Origin: Bacteroidales bacterium
Lineage (GTDB): Bacteria > Bacteroidota > Bacteroidia > Bacteroidales > UBA932
Direction: 5' to 3'
Assembly (NCBI GenBank): GCA_017935505.1
Contig: JAGBHM010000033.1
Span: 124,001-188,000, forward strand
DNA length: 64,000 bases
Both the position numbers and the translations under genes were made by a program. Every line of letters begins with the position of its first letter. Position 1 is the first letter of the stretch. The notes below the pieces were generated by a model. That model was not told where the DNA came from, did not search any database, and saw only the letters and a list, made by a program, of their open reading frames with translations. This document shows, piece after piece, positions 26,629 to 36,703 of the stretch.

Positions 26629-27855
26629 TTACTTGATTCTGTAGAGTTGTTCATCTTCATAGAGGAGGGCCTTTTTGCTTTTCCTTATCCACTTCTGCTC
26701 TTCCACTTTGATATGCTCCTTGATATCGGCCCAATCGCCTTCGCCCTTTACAAAATCAATCAGCTCCTTGTCTCCCAACAACAATTCAATTGCCGTTTTG
26801 TCATTTTCTGCCTCATATTTGCCCGGCCTATATCCAAAACCGCTGCAGTTGTCATTGAGAAATCTCAATATACGCAAATTGTGTGCCAGCGCATGGTACT
26901 GCATATTCGGGTTCAGCAACAGCTGGAATCCGTAGCAGCACTCATCCTTATATTTGTTGAAGGTAGGTATAAATTTCATCCACCTTACAAAAACTCCCTC
27001 ATCATATAGCGGCCCCGACGGATCATTCCAGTTTTCCAGCCCATGCTTTCCGTTATATGTTGCAAGTTCCTCCATAAAAGGAGCTCCAAAGAGTTCAAAC
27101 GGACGTGTGGTGCCTCTTCCTTCACTTACATTGGTGCCTTCCCACAAACATTGTCCGCTGTAGAAATGGGCAGTGAAAAGACCTGGAAAATTTGGTGAAG
27201 GTGGAATGCTCCATGGTAGCAGATCTTTGTTGGCATGCGTTGCTTTATATGATATTATATGTAATGGGAACTTTGCATTTATCTCATTATGAAGAAAATA
27301 TGCCATTTCTCCAATTGTCAGTCCATGTCTGTGCGGAATACCCTCCACTCCAATGAATGAGCGGTATCCTGCTCTCAACATGGTTCCTTCAACCTGGCGT
27401 CCTGCCGGGTTGGGCCTGTCTATTATATAGACCGACAGACCTATCTCATATTTTTTGAGAGTCTTGAAGAGATTGAATATAGTACTGATATATGTATAGT
27501 AGCGGCATCCAACATCCTGAAGCTCAATTATCAGCACATCCAGATCTGACAGCTTGTTTGCAGCAGCATACAGCGACTCCTCTGAGTTTCCGTACAGTGA
27601 GACAAACTCCACATCCTTACATATATTATTATATGCTTCGGTGGTATCCAGCTTTACCTGATCCTGCAATTCGCCGAACAGTCCGTGCTCTGGTATGAAG
27701 ACGCGTTTCAGATTGCCTTTTTTTGCATAAGTTTCAAAGAGATACTCGCCTGTCTCAGGGTGCCATGCCGTCTGATTGCACAGAATACCCAAATTGCCCC
27801 CCTTGAGCAAGAGATCAGGTTGCTGTTCGAGGGGTGTTGTCCTGAATGAAAACAT
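26629..27855 (-). CDS. DUF1343 protein, NamZ-like exo-beta-N-acetylmuramidase
   Basis: A 408-residue protein of the DUF1343 family; Bacillus subtilis NamZ of this family releases MurNAc from the non-reducing end of peptidoglycan fragments. Diagnostic blocks are GILCNQTAWHP, VFIPEHGLFGELQDQVKLDT, LIIELQDVGCRYYTYISTI, IIDRPNPAGRQVEGTML and ECLWEG-like QCLWEGTNVSEGRGT. Bacillus NamZ is secreted, whereas this protein has no clear signal peptide, so it may act in the cytoplasm on imported muropeptides. The stop of glmM lies two bases upstream, so the two are co-transcribed and couple cell-wall sugar recovery with hexosamine phosphate metabolism. Confidence 0.88.
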   Translation of the reverse strand: MFSFRTTPLEQQPDLLLKGGNLGILCNQTAWHPETGEYLFETYAKKGNLKRVFIPEHGLFGELQDQVKLDTTEAYNNICKDVEFVSLYGNSEESLYAAANKLSDLDVLIIELQDVGCRYYTYISTIFNLFKTLKKYEIGLSVYIIDRPNPAGRQVEGTMLRAGYRSFIGVEGIPHRHGLTIGEMAYFLHNEINAKFPLHIISYKATHANKDLLPWSIPPSPNFPGLFTAHFYSGQCLWEGTNVSEGRGTTRPFELFGAPFMEELATYNGKHGLENWNDPSGPLYDEGVFVRWMKFIPTFNKYKDECCYGFQLLLNPNMQYHALAHNLRILRFLNDNCSGFGYRPGKYEAENDKTAIELLLGDKELIDFVKGEGDWADIKEHIKVEEQKWIRKSKKALLYEDEQLYRIK

Positions 27856-27857
27856 TA

Positions 27858-29249
27858 CTATCCTATAATGGTATTGATTTCATTTATGATTACCTGGGCC
27901 AATGCATCTGCATCCTCCTGAGTAGGGGCCTCTGCGTAAATTCTGATGATAGGCTCGGTATTTGATTTTCTCAGATGCACCCAAGTCTTCTGTGAATCAA
28001 AATCAATCTTCACACCATCAATATCAGTTACCCTTTCGTTTGAATATTTCTCTTTAATTGTAAGCAATATCTTGTCGATAAGTGATTTGTCCGACAGCTC
28101 AATTTTGTTTTTAGAAGAGAAGTAAGGAGGGTAGGTCTTTCTCAATTCCGACACTTTCATATCCTTGTGGGCAAGGTTGCTCAAGAAGAGTGCTATACCG
28201 ATATATGCATCTCTTCCATAGTGGAGGTTAGGGTATATTACGCCTCCATTGCCTTCTCCACCTATAACTGCACCCACTTCCTTCATCTTTGTAGTAACAT
28301 TCACCTCACCTACGGCAGCAGAGAAGTGCTCTTTCCCTTTTGCCTCGGTTACATCTTTCAATGCTCTTGATGATGAGAGGTTTGATACTGTATTTCCAAG
28401 ATTTTTGCTCAAAACGTAATCTGCTACAGATACAAGTGTATACTCCTCTCCAAAAGCATTTCCATCCTCACAGATGAGTGCAAGACGGTCTACATCCGGA
28501 TCTACCGATATTCCCAAATCTGCCTTTTCCGATACAACTTTTTCTCTGAGTTCCACGAGGTTTTCTGGGAGCGGCTCAGGATTGTGAGGGAAATATCCGT
28601 CGGGAACACAATTAATTTGGATGCACTCCACACCCATCTTCTCCAGCAATTGTGGCATTGTGCAGCCTCCTACTGAATTTACTGCATCAAGTACAACTTT
28701 GAATTTCTTTGATTTTATGGCCTCTACATCAACGAGAGGATCATTGAGTACTGCATCAATGTGGGCATCTGTGAAATCTTTTGTGGTGAGAGAGCCGAGT
28801 TTTTCCACTTCATAGAACTCAAAAGCCTCCTTCTCTGCAACATTAAGAAGTGCCTCTCCCTCTGCTGCATTAAGAAATTCACCCTTCTCATTGAGGAGTT
28901 TTAGTGCATTCCATTGTTTAGGATTATGTGATGCGGTAAGTATTATACCACCGTCTGCCTTTTCAAAAATAACCGCCATTTCGGTAGTTGGTGTAGATGC
29001 CAACCCTGCATTTACCACATCAATGCCACAGGCCATCAATGTTCCGCATACAATTGACTCAACCATTTTGCCTGAAATTCTTGCATCTCGTCCTACAACA
29101 ACCTTATATCTCTCTTTTCCCGGAATTCTTCTTCGCAGCTCCGCTGCATATGCCGCTGTGAATTTAACAATATCAACTGGGGTGAGTGAATTTCCGATTT
29201 CCCCTCCAATAGTTCCTCTGATACCTGAAATGGATTTGATTAGTGTCAT
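27858..29249 (-). CDS. glmM: Phosphoglucosamine mutase (phosphohexomutase)
   Basis: A 463-residue alpha-D-phosphohexomutase. It begins MTLIKSISGIRGTIGGEIGN and carries VVVGRDARISGKMV, the phosphoserine loop TASHNPKQWNALK with the catalytic Ser, the metal-binding DPDVDRLALI, the sugar-binding GGEGNGGV and the phosphate-binding RKSNTEPIIRIYAEA. It interconverts glucosamine-6-phosphate and glucosamine-1-phosphate for UDP-GlcNAc synthesis; a phosphomannomutase/phosphoglucomutase role cannot be excluded from sequence alone. The start at 29249 is preferred, since upstream codons form an unrelated hydrophobic run. A TATATTTGC box lies upstream on the minus strand. Confidence 0.92.
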   Translation of the reverse strand: MTLIKSISGIRGTIGGEIGNSLTPVDIVKFTAAYAAELRRRIPGKERYKVVVGRDARISGKMVESIVCGTLMACGIDVVNAGLASTPTTEMAVIFEKADGGIILTASHNPKQWNALKLLNEKGEFLNAAEGEALLNVAEKEAFEFYEVEKLGSLTTKDFTDAHIDAVLNDPLVDVEAIKSKKFKVVLDAVNSVGGCTMPQLLEKMGVECIQINCVPDGYFPHNPEPLPENLVELREKVVSEKADLGISVDPDVDRLALICEDGNAFGEEYTLVSVADYVLSKNLGNTVSNLSSSRALKDVTEAKGKEHFSAAVGEVNVTTKMKEVGAVIGGEGNGGVIYPNLHYGRDAYIGIALFLSNLAHKDMKVSELRKTYPPYFSSKNKIELSDKSLIDKILLTIKEKYSNERVTDIDGVKIDFDSQKTWVHLRKSNTEPIIRIYAEAPTQEDADALAQVIINEINTIIG

Positions 29250-29320
29250 CTTCTTCTTGAAATTTAAATGAACTGCAAATATAATAAAAATATAAAAAAG
29301 CGAATAACTATGTTGAAATA

Positions 29321-29351
29321 GTTGCATATTGGCAATTAGTTTATATCTTTG
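29321..29351 (+). promoter_or_regulatory. Promoter of the SusC/SusD operon
   Basis: GTTG at 29321-29324, a 19-base spacer and TATCTTTGCC at 29344-29353 fit the Bacteroidetes promoter. The leader of about 80 bases contains a perfect six-base-pair hairpin, CTAACT-TTC-AGTTAG, at 29361-29375, just after the likely start site. Confidence 0.65.
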
Positions 29352-29438
29352 CCGTTTATACTAACTTTCAGTTAGTTTAACCCTATAAACCTTAACCTGT
29401 TAGATTACAAACCTAATTATTAATTAACAAAAAAACCT

Positions 29439-32400
29439 ATGTTAAAAAAACAGTTCATCCAAAGGCTTGGATTGATTTTTAGACAAGTTGGGGGAATGAA
29501 GCTCTGTATGCTTACACTGATGTGTTGCCTTCTGGCATCCTCAGTTGCATTCGCGCAATCTTCCAATTCAAAAAATTCGAGCCAGTCTTCTTCACAGAAG
29601 ATTGTTATGTACTCCGGAGTTGTGGTAGATAACGAAGATCTTCCACTGGTAGGAGTTAATGTAGTGGTAAAGGGTTCTAAACCTATTATTGGAACAACTA
29701 CAGACATCGACGGTAACTTCAAAATTTCAATGCCTCAGGGTAAATTCACCCTCGAGTTCTCTTATGTTGGAATGAAGACCCAAGAAGTTTATGTTCAGAA
29801 TACCAATAAACTTAAAGTACGTCTCGAAGAAGATGCTACTATGTTGGAGCAGTTGGTTGTGACCGGTATCTACAGAAGAAATACCGAGAGCTTTACCGGT
29901 TCTGCCGTAACTTACTCTTCTGAGAAAATCAAAGAGGCAGGTAACCAGAATATTCTACAGGGTTTGAGTTTGATAGATCCTTCATTCTCAATCTTGGAGA
30001 ATACTCTTATGGGTTCTGACCCTAACTCTTTGGCAGAAATTAATATCAACGGTACAATCAGTATCAATGGTCTTACCGATACCTATGCTTCAAATCCAGA
30101 CCAGCCACTATTTATTCTCGACGGATTTGAGACAACTCTTGCACGTATCAGCGATATGAGTATGGATAGAATTGAGAGTATCACAATCTTGAAAGATGCT
30201 GCGTCAACTGCTATCTATGGTGCAAAGGCTGCAAACGGTGTTATCGTAGTTGAAACAAAGAAACCTGAGGCAGGTAAACTCAGATTCAGCTATAATGGTA
30301 ATTTCCAGGTTGGTTAGGCAGATCTTTCGGATTACAATATGATGAATGCTGCCGAGAAATTGCAATTTGAGAAACTTTCGGGCTATTATGGCACATTGGA
30401 CGATAATGGTGAGATCCTTTCAGATACTCAACGTTCTCTCTATTACTCAAGGATGCAGAAAGTTGCAGCAGGCCTGGATTCTTACTGGTTGAAAGAGCCG
30501 CTCCGTACAGCATTCACTCACGACCATTCAATCAATGCAGAGGGTGGTGATTCAGCCTTCCGTTATGGTATCACATTACGTTATAAAGATACTCAGGGTG
30601 TTATGAAGGGATCTGATCGTGAGAACCTCGACGGCTCTGTGAATTTGAGCTACCGTTTGAACAAGTTCAACTTCTCTAACCAGACAAATATCTACCATAC
30701 CAAAGCTGATAACAATACTGTTCCTTTTAGCCAGTTTGCAAATGCAAACCCTTACTACGCAAAAAGGGATGAAAATGGAGAGGCATATAAGGTTCTTGAA
30801 TCATATGCAACATACACTGGAACAGAATATGTGTACAACCCATTGTGGGATTATGAGCAGAAGAGTTTCAGTGGCAGCAACCAGTTTACATTCAACAACA
30901 ACTTTAATGTAGAGTACTCTCCAGTTAAAAACTTGCGTATTGTTGGTAAATTGGGTTTGACAGTTAACAAAGATGAGTCTGCAGCATTTAACTCTCCGTA
31001 CGCCTCTATGTTTACAAATACAGAGCAACTTAAGAGAGGTACTTATTCACAAACAAACAGCAAGAGCACCAATTTGGATGGAAGCCTCCTTGTAAGTTAT
31101 GCAGGTTCTGTAAAGAAACATACTTATAATGTTATTGGTGGTGCTCAGCTGACTCAGAATGACAGCGAGATGAGCGGTTATATGGCGCAGGGTTACATTT
31201 CAGACCAGTTCTATAACCCTAACTTCTCAACCGGTTATCCGGAAGGTGGCAAACCTTCTTCAACTGTAAGCCGCAGCCGTTTGGCCAGCTTCTATATTAA
31301 CGGTAACTACTCATATGCAGACCGTTACCTGTTTGATATCAACTTGCGTACAGACGGTGCATCTGTTTATGGTGTGAACAACCCATTCTCAACCACTTGG
31401 GGATTTGGTGTATCTTGGAATATCCACAATGAGAATTGGTTTGACAAATCAGGTGTTGTGAACTATTTGAAAATCAGATACTCTTTGGGTAACCCTGGTA
31501 CAAACAATATTAATGTGAAATTGGCAAACAACGTTTACAACTACTATACAGATTATGTAAACATGTTTGGCCTTTCAGCACTCATCAGCCAGTGGGGTAA
31601 CAAAAATCTTGAGTGGCAGCGTACAACCCAGCAGAATATTGGTATTAACCTTGATATGTTCAAATCACGTTTGCATATCACTGCCGACTATACCATGAAA
31701 GATACTGATCCTATCGTGTTGACTATTGACCAGCCTACATCTACCGGTACATCATTCATTCCTATGAACATTGGTGCAACCAAAAACAAGAGTTTCTCAC
31801 TTACTGTACGCTACGATGTATTGCGTAGAAATGACTGGAGATGGACTCTTTCTGCAAACATGTTGAACACCAAGACCAAGTATGACAAGATCGGCAATTT
31901 GTTGGATAAATGGAACGAAGAGGGCCGTACAAACCAGACTCTTGTTCGTTACTATGATGGAGCAAGTGCAACAGCTCTTTGGGCTGTAAGATCTGCCGGT
32001 ATCGACCCTATGACCGGTAATGAGGTATTCATAAGAAAAGATGGTACTTATACTTACGAATGGGATAATAAAGAGGAGGTTATATGTGGTGACCTTACTC
32101 CGGATATCGATGGAAACATAAGTTCTACACTCCGTTACAAAGGTTGGGGGCTTGGTATGAACTTCCGTTACCGTTGGGGTGGACAGATTGTATTGAATAC
32201 TTTGCTCAGCAAGGTTGAAAATATTTCTGAAACATCATTGAGATATAATCAGGACGCACGTGCTTTGCACGATCGTTGGCAAAAACCTGGTGATGTTGCC
32301 AAATTCAAGAGAATCGACGACACAACACCTACTCAAGTTTCATCAAGATTTATTGAGGATGACAATACATTTGAGTGTAAATCTGTTTATGTAAGCTATG

Positions 32401-32561
32401 AAACAACAACAGCCCAATGGATGAAGAATTTGGGATTGTCTTCATTGAATTTCAGAATTTACATGAATGATATTTTCCGTATCTCAACTGTAAAAGAGGA
32501 GCGTGGTCTTTCATATCCGTTCCAGCGCTCAATATCGGCATCAATCGGTTTGCGCTTCTAA
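29439..32561 (+). pseudogene. SusC/RagA family TonB-linked outer-membrane transporter, interrupted by in-frame TAG
   Basis: A 1041-codon SusC gene in one continuous frame, except for a TAG at 30315-30317 (codon 293). The first part has an N-terminal signal region (MLTLMCCLLASSVAFAQ), a CarboxypepD-like domain (GVVVDNEDLPLVGVNVVVKG through SYVGMKTQEVYV) and the plug start MLEQLVVTGIY up to GVIVVETKKPEAGKLRFSYNGNFQVG. After the stop the frame resumes ADLSDYNMMNAAEKLQFEKL and runs to the barrel end SISASIGLRF. Plug and barrel are thus separated. No frameshift or deletion is seen. It could be a recent point mutation, a sequencing error, or readthrough. The downstream SusD and lipoproteins are intact. 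Confidence 0.9.
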
Positions 32562-32581
32562 TTACTTAATGTTTTGAAATT

Positions 32582-34120
32582 ATGAAAATGAAAAAAATAT
32601 TAAACCTTTTTGTAGCTTTAAGTATCCTTCTCTGCGCAACCGTTTCTTGCAGCAACTGGTTGGCTGTAGATTTGGAAGACTCCATTCTGGAGGATAAGCT
32701 CTTTGAAACCAACGAAGGTTATACCTCTGTGCTTAACGGAGTATATACCAAAATGAATACCTACTACGGCTCAACACTCTCTATGGGTGTGATTGATGCT
32801 ATGGCAAAGTTGTACCATATGAGTTCATCTCATAACTACTACCCTTATTTCAATTATGACTTTGAAGGATCTGCATTTGAGGGAACATCAGGTGCTCTTT
32901 GGACAGGTATGTATAATCTTATAGCAAATCTTAATGTATTGTTGGAGAAGTGTGATGAGGCTGATAATGCATTGTTCCCTAATTACTATCCTTATATTAA
33001 AGGTGAGGCTTTGGCTCTGAGAGCAATGTTGCATTTTGATTTGTTCAGACTTTATGGCCCTATCTATTCAGAGGAGTCAAAAACAAATCTTACTATTCCT
33101 TATCAGGCAACAACCGACAAAACTATTCAGCCGTTGCTTCCTGCAGAAGAGGTTATGAACAAAGTTATAGCAGACTTGAAGGCTGCTTCTGAACTTCTGA
33201 AAGATGATGCAGTACGTACAGATGGTGTATTGAACAGTGATTCTGAGGATCCTAACGAAACAGCTGATTTCCGTTACCGCCAATACCGCTTGAACTATTA
33301 TGCTGTTCAAGGTCTTTTGGCTCGTGCATATTTGTGGATTGGAGATAAGGAGAATGCTTATACTACTGCTAAAGCAATCATTACAGAAGTTGAGGAGAAA
33401 AAGACATTTGATTGGACTCCTAAGGCAGATATCCAGTCATCAACTGCACCTGATTTGATCTTCTCAACAGAGGTTATGTTTGGTCTTTATAACTTGAAGA
33501 GAGTGAACCTTTACAACGGATTGTTTAAAAATACTGCAGGTTACAGTAGTGCACTTACATTCTATGGAAGCTCTATGGAAGATGGCTATAAAAACGCCAA
33601 AGTTACCTGGTTCTACGATCAGTTGGATGATTTGCGCCGTACAGAGATGTGGGAAGTTGCAACACTTGAAGAAAATACTGAATTCAGTGGTGTTAAAGAG
33701 CATCAGGCTACTGTGTTTGGCAAATATAAAGATATCCAGACATCTGAAACAAGAAGATATATGATTCCTCTTCTTCGTATGAGTGAGATCTATCTGATTG
33801 CTGCTGAATGTACATCTGATGTAACTGAGGGTCTTGGTTATGTAAATGCAATCCGTGAGCATAGAAACTGTGTAAATATTGATGCTGCAAGTGTGGCTTC
33901 CAAAGATGCTTTGCAGGAGTATATCGATGATGAGTTCTACCGTGAGACTATCGGTGAAGGTCAGATATATTTCTATTATAAGAGACATGCAATGACCACT
34001 ATTATGGAGTCAGACTTCTCTTATGGTAGCTATGGAGCGTATTATACAACTATCGGTATGCAGCTTCAGGATTATGTATGGCCTTTACCTAAAGTTGAAA
34101 CTGACAAGCGTTTAAATTAA
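32582..34120 (+). CDS. SusD/RagB family surface nutrient-binding lipoprotein
   Basis: A 512-residue SusD-like lipoprotein that caps the SusC barrel on the cell surface. The signal peptide ends in a lipobox (TVSC, with Cys23). SusD features follow: NWLAVDLEDSILEDKLFETNEGYTSVLNGVYTKM, then TPR-like helices with KGEALALRAMLHFDLFRLYGPI, YYAVQGLLARAYLWIGDKENAY, and the C-terminal LLRMSEIYLIAAEC and YVWPLPKVETDKR. It starts 20 bases after the SusC frame ends, so polarity from the upstream TAG could reduce its expression. The locus has no glycoside hydrolase or sulfatase, which argues against a classic polysaccharide locus. Confidence 0.95.
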   Translation: MKMKKILNLFVALSILLCATVSCSNWLAVDLEDSILEDKLFETNEGYTSVLNGVYTKMNTYYGSTLSMGVIDAMAKLYHMSSSHNYYPYFNYDFEGSAFEGTSGALWTGMYNLIANLNVLLEKCDEADNALFPNYYPYIKGEALALRAMLHFDLFRLYGPIYSEESKTNLTIPYQATTDKTIQPLLPAEEVMNKVIADLKAASELLKDDAVRTDGVLNSDSEDPNETADFRYRQYRLNYYAVQGLLARAYLWIGDKENAYTTAKAIITEVEEKKTFDWTPKADIQSSTAPDLIFSTEVMFGLYNLKRVNLYNGLFKNTAGYSSALTFYGSSMEDGYKNAKVTWFYDQLDDLRRTEMWEVATLEENTEFSGVKEHQATVFGKYKDIQTSETRRYMIPLLRMSEIYLIAAECTSDVTEGLGYVNAIREHRNCVNIDAASVASKDALQEYIDDEFYRETIGEGQIYFYYKRHAMTTIMESDFSYGSYGAYYTTIGMQLQDYVWPLPKVETDKRLN

Positions 34121-34140
34121 TTATTTAATATTTGAAAATT

Positions 34141-35037
34141 ATGAAAAGATATATAACTCTCTTTTGTCTTGTGATTTCTCTCTTTTCAATGCTTTTTGTA
34201 AGCTGCGAAAAGGAGCCTATGACATACGAGGGAAAAGATTCAATCTATTTTGATGTGCGCACTGGTGCTGAGTGGATTGATCCTGACTTGTGGTCACATG
34301 AGTATTATTCTACTGTATCATTTGGAAGTACTGTTGATGATGTAATCGAACTTAATCTTCCTGTATGTGTATCAGGTATGCCATCTGATATTGACCGTTC
34401 ATTTACTATCATTGAGGTAAAAGATAGTACTACAGTTCAAAGTGGTGATTATGAAGGCTTGGAGTCAACTTATACTATTAAAGCCGGTGAAACCAAAACT
34501 AATGTTCGTCTTGTGTTCAACAGAAAAGAGCATATGAAAGATGATACTTTGTGTCTGCAATTGGCTTTGCAGGAGAACGAGTATTTCTCATTGATGTATA
34601 AAGATTTCGGTAAGGCTCCTGAGCAATATGCTCCGGATGCAAAACCAGAATTTGATTATAATCATGATGGTTCTGTTCATAACATTTTTGTATTTGATGT
34701 TATGGTAAAACCAACAAGATGGGTTGGTAATGATGCTACCGGTGCCGGACGATTTGGTAAATTCTCTCCTACAAAATGGAAATTTATGATGAAAATTACC
34801 AATACATCTATTGAGGATTATGCTTCAACCGCAACAATGCCAACTGCACGTCAGGCTGCCATTGCCCAGACTTGTGCGAATTTTGTAATGGAGAAAGCTG
34901 CTGCAAGAACTCCGGTGTTGGATGAAGATGGAACTATGATGTATTTCTATGTTGATGCAACTACCGTGCCTTGGAGCCCATTCACCAAACCTTCTGATTA
35001 TTATGGACATGATAATTGGACTCCATACGAAGAGTAA
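34141..35037 (+). CDS. DUF4843 surface lipoprotein
   Basis: A 298-residue lipoprotein with signal peptide ending LFVSC (lipobox Cys). Its DUF4843 signature is EPMTYEGKDSIYFDVRTGAEW near the N-terminus, followed by beta-sandwich segments and GRFGKFSPTKWKFMMKI, which occurs in most family members. The start is ATG 34141; the frame-opening TTG at 34132 is disfavoured. Genes of this type follow SusD in many Bacteroidetes loci and are presumed surface-exposed accessory binders. The stop of SusD is 20 bases upstream and the next lipoprotein 15 bases downstream. Confidence 0.88.
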   Translation: MKRYITLFCLVISLFSMLFVSCEKEPMTYEGKDSIYFDVRTGAEWIDPDLWSHEYYSTVSFGSTVDDVIELNLPVCVSGMPSDIDRSFTIIEVKDSTTVQSGDYEGLESTYTIKAGETKTNVRLVFNRKEHMKDDTLCLQLALQENEYFSLMYKDFGKAPEQYAPDAKPEFDYNHDGSVHNIFVFDVMVKPTRWVGNDATGAGRFGKFSPTKWKFMMKITNTSIEDYASTATMPTARQAAIAQTCANFVMEKAAARTPVLDEDGTMMYFYVDATTVPWSPFTKPSDYYGHDNWTPYEE

Positions 35038-35052
35038 TATATTAATGTAAAT

Positions 35053-36630
35053 ATGAATAATATGAAAAAAGTATTATATTTTGGTCTCTTGCTATTGGTG
35101 CCTGCTTTTATCTCTTGTGTAGAAGATTTGGGTAACGATACTGTAGCAGAAATTAATGAAATAGAGATTTCTGGTATAGAGGAGTCGTATAGTGTTATTG
35201 CAAAGCAGGAGACATTGGTAATCAATCCAGAAGTTAAAGGAAGCTTGAGCGCTTCAGATGAATCTAATTTGTCATACGAGTGGTTTTTGTGTGATAATGG
35301 TATTACTGATCATAACCATTATACAATAGGAACAGAGCGTAATTTGAGCTATTTTATTGAGTCAACTCCTGCCAATTACACTCTTTATTTCTCTGTATTG
35401 GATAATTCTACCGGAATCAAATGGGAAAAAGAGGCTACTCTTTCTGTTGTCAGCCCTATGGTTAGAGGTTTCTATCTGTTTGGTGATAAAGCAGATGGCT
35501 CTGTCGCTATGGATTTCTTGAGTTTTATAGATGGTAGAGATACATCTGTTGTAAAAGACGTCTTTGTAAACACTAAAAACTTGAAGGGTGCTAAAAATGC
35601 TGTTTTTACAGGATATTATGTTAATGAAGCGATGGTTAATATGTGGGTTATGTCTGAGAGTGGCTCATATCAGGTAGATAAAAGTGCAAGTTCAACAGAG
35701 GTTAAGGAGTTGGATGACATGTCAAATCCCGGTAGCTTCATATTCCCAACTGTGCCAGTTTCACAACCACAGCAAGTTATGGATATACATCCTTATCCTT
35801 ATGCAAAAACTAATACCAACCGTGCGCGTGGAGCCAGGATACTCTTTACAAAAGATAATGTCTTTGCTACAGGTATGATGACCCTTCCTGAGGCATACGG
35901 TAACCCTATAAATTGTTATAAAGCAGCTTCTGCAGACTTGTTCAAACCATCTAAGTATATACTATACAAAGATAATGTAGCATCTGTTAGTGGAGTGTGT
36001 ATGTTTGATGAAACAAATCACTGCTTTGTAAGGGTTAATAGCATGAGTTCTTATACAGCGCCTACATATTGTGTGAAGTTGTCTAATACAGGAACACCTT
36101 TCTATTTTGATCAGAATCAATATTCGCCTGTACGTACTATGGTGTATGGTCAAAACGGTTATGGCAATGCCGGTAGGAGCTATGCTCTGATGAATAATGA
36201 AAATGGTGAGTACTTTGTTTATCAGATTATGGTTGCCTCATACTCAAGCATTACTGCACAGGCTGCTTATACTATTGACATGAGTGTAGCAGAAGAGTTT
36301 GCCAAAGCAGATTTCTACACATTCTTCTCTATGCAGCCGATTGTCCTTTACTCAGTTGGTGCAAAACTTTATGCATATGACTATGCTCGTAATGAGTGTA
36401 AACTTGTGAATACATTTGATGGTAATATCACCTATTTGTCTATGGATTATGAGTCAAACAATGATCCTAAACATATTTGGATAGCAACTTATAATGGAAG
36501 TGCAGGTAAAGTATATGGTTACAGTATAGCGGATAACCAGAATGCGATCAATGTTACACCAGTTGAGCATGAAGTATTTGACACAGAGATCAAAGTTGTG
36601 AAGATGGAGTACAGAAATCATGCAAACTAA
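35053..36630 (+). CDS. PKD-like family surface lipoprotein
   Basis: A 525-residue lipoprotein with the lipobox in LVPAFISC. Residues ~30-130 form an Ig/PKD-like domain (YSVIAKQETLVINPEVKG through TLYFSVLDNSTGIKWEKEATLSVV). The C-terminal ~390 residues are probably a beta-propeller, with repeating VRGFYLFGDKADGS-like strands and many aromatic residues. In Bacteroides thetaiotaomicron a SusC-SusD pair with two extra lipoproteins (BT2261-2264) was found to carry bound peptides; the same four-gene layout here makes peptide uptake a reasonable guess. A strong terminator follows at 36658. Confidence 0.85.
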   Translation: MNNMKKVLYFGLLLLVPAFISCVEDLGNDTVAEINEIEISGIEESYSVIAKQETLVINPEVKGSLSASDESNLSYEWFLCDNGITDHNHYTIGTERNLSYFIESTPANYTLYFSVLDNSTGIKWEKEATLSVVSPMVRGFYLFGDKADGSVAMDFLSFIDGRDTSVVKDVFVNTKNLKGAKNAVFTGYYVNEAMVNMWVMSESGSYQVDKSASSTEVKELDDMSNPGSFIFPTVPVSQPQQVMDIHPYPYAKTNTNRARGARILFTKDNVFATGMMTLPEAYGNPINCYKAASADLFKPSKYILYKDNVASVSGVCMFDETNHCFVRVNSMSSYTAPTYCVKLSNTGTPFYFDQNQYSPVRTMVYGQNGYGNAGRSYALMNNENGEYFVYQIMVASYSSITAQAAYTIDMSVAEEFAKADFYTFFSMQPIVLYSVGAKLYAYDYARNECKLVNTFDGNITYLSMDYESNNDPKHIWIATYNGSAGKVYGYSIADNQNAINVTPVEHEVFDTEIKVVKMEYRNHAN

Positions 36631-36657
36631 TACTGACTTTCAGTCTGTATAAAATTA

Positions 36658-36690
36658 AAGGGAGGGTTTTGAAAACCTTCCCTTTTTTAG
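36658..36690 (+). terminator. Terminator of the SusC/SusD operon
   Basis: AAGGGAGGGTTTT pairs with AAAACCTTCCCTT in a 13-base-pair stem (one G-U pair) followed by a T-run. It lies 27 bases after the last lipoprotein stop and just before the convergent gene's stop at 36704, so it may work in both directions. Confidence 0.85.
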
Positions 36691-36703
36691 TGTCACTGAA
36701 AAA

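Noticed and set aside
29439..32561. General recoding of TAG as a sense codon
   Set aside because: TAG terminates several intact genes in the window at family-appropriate positions (folB, tsaD, thioesterase), so genome-wide recoding is not supported.
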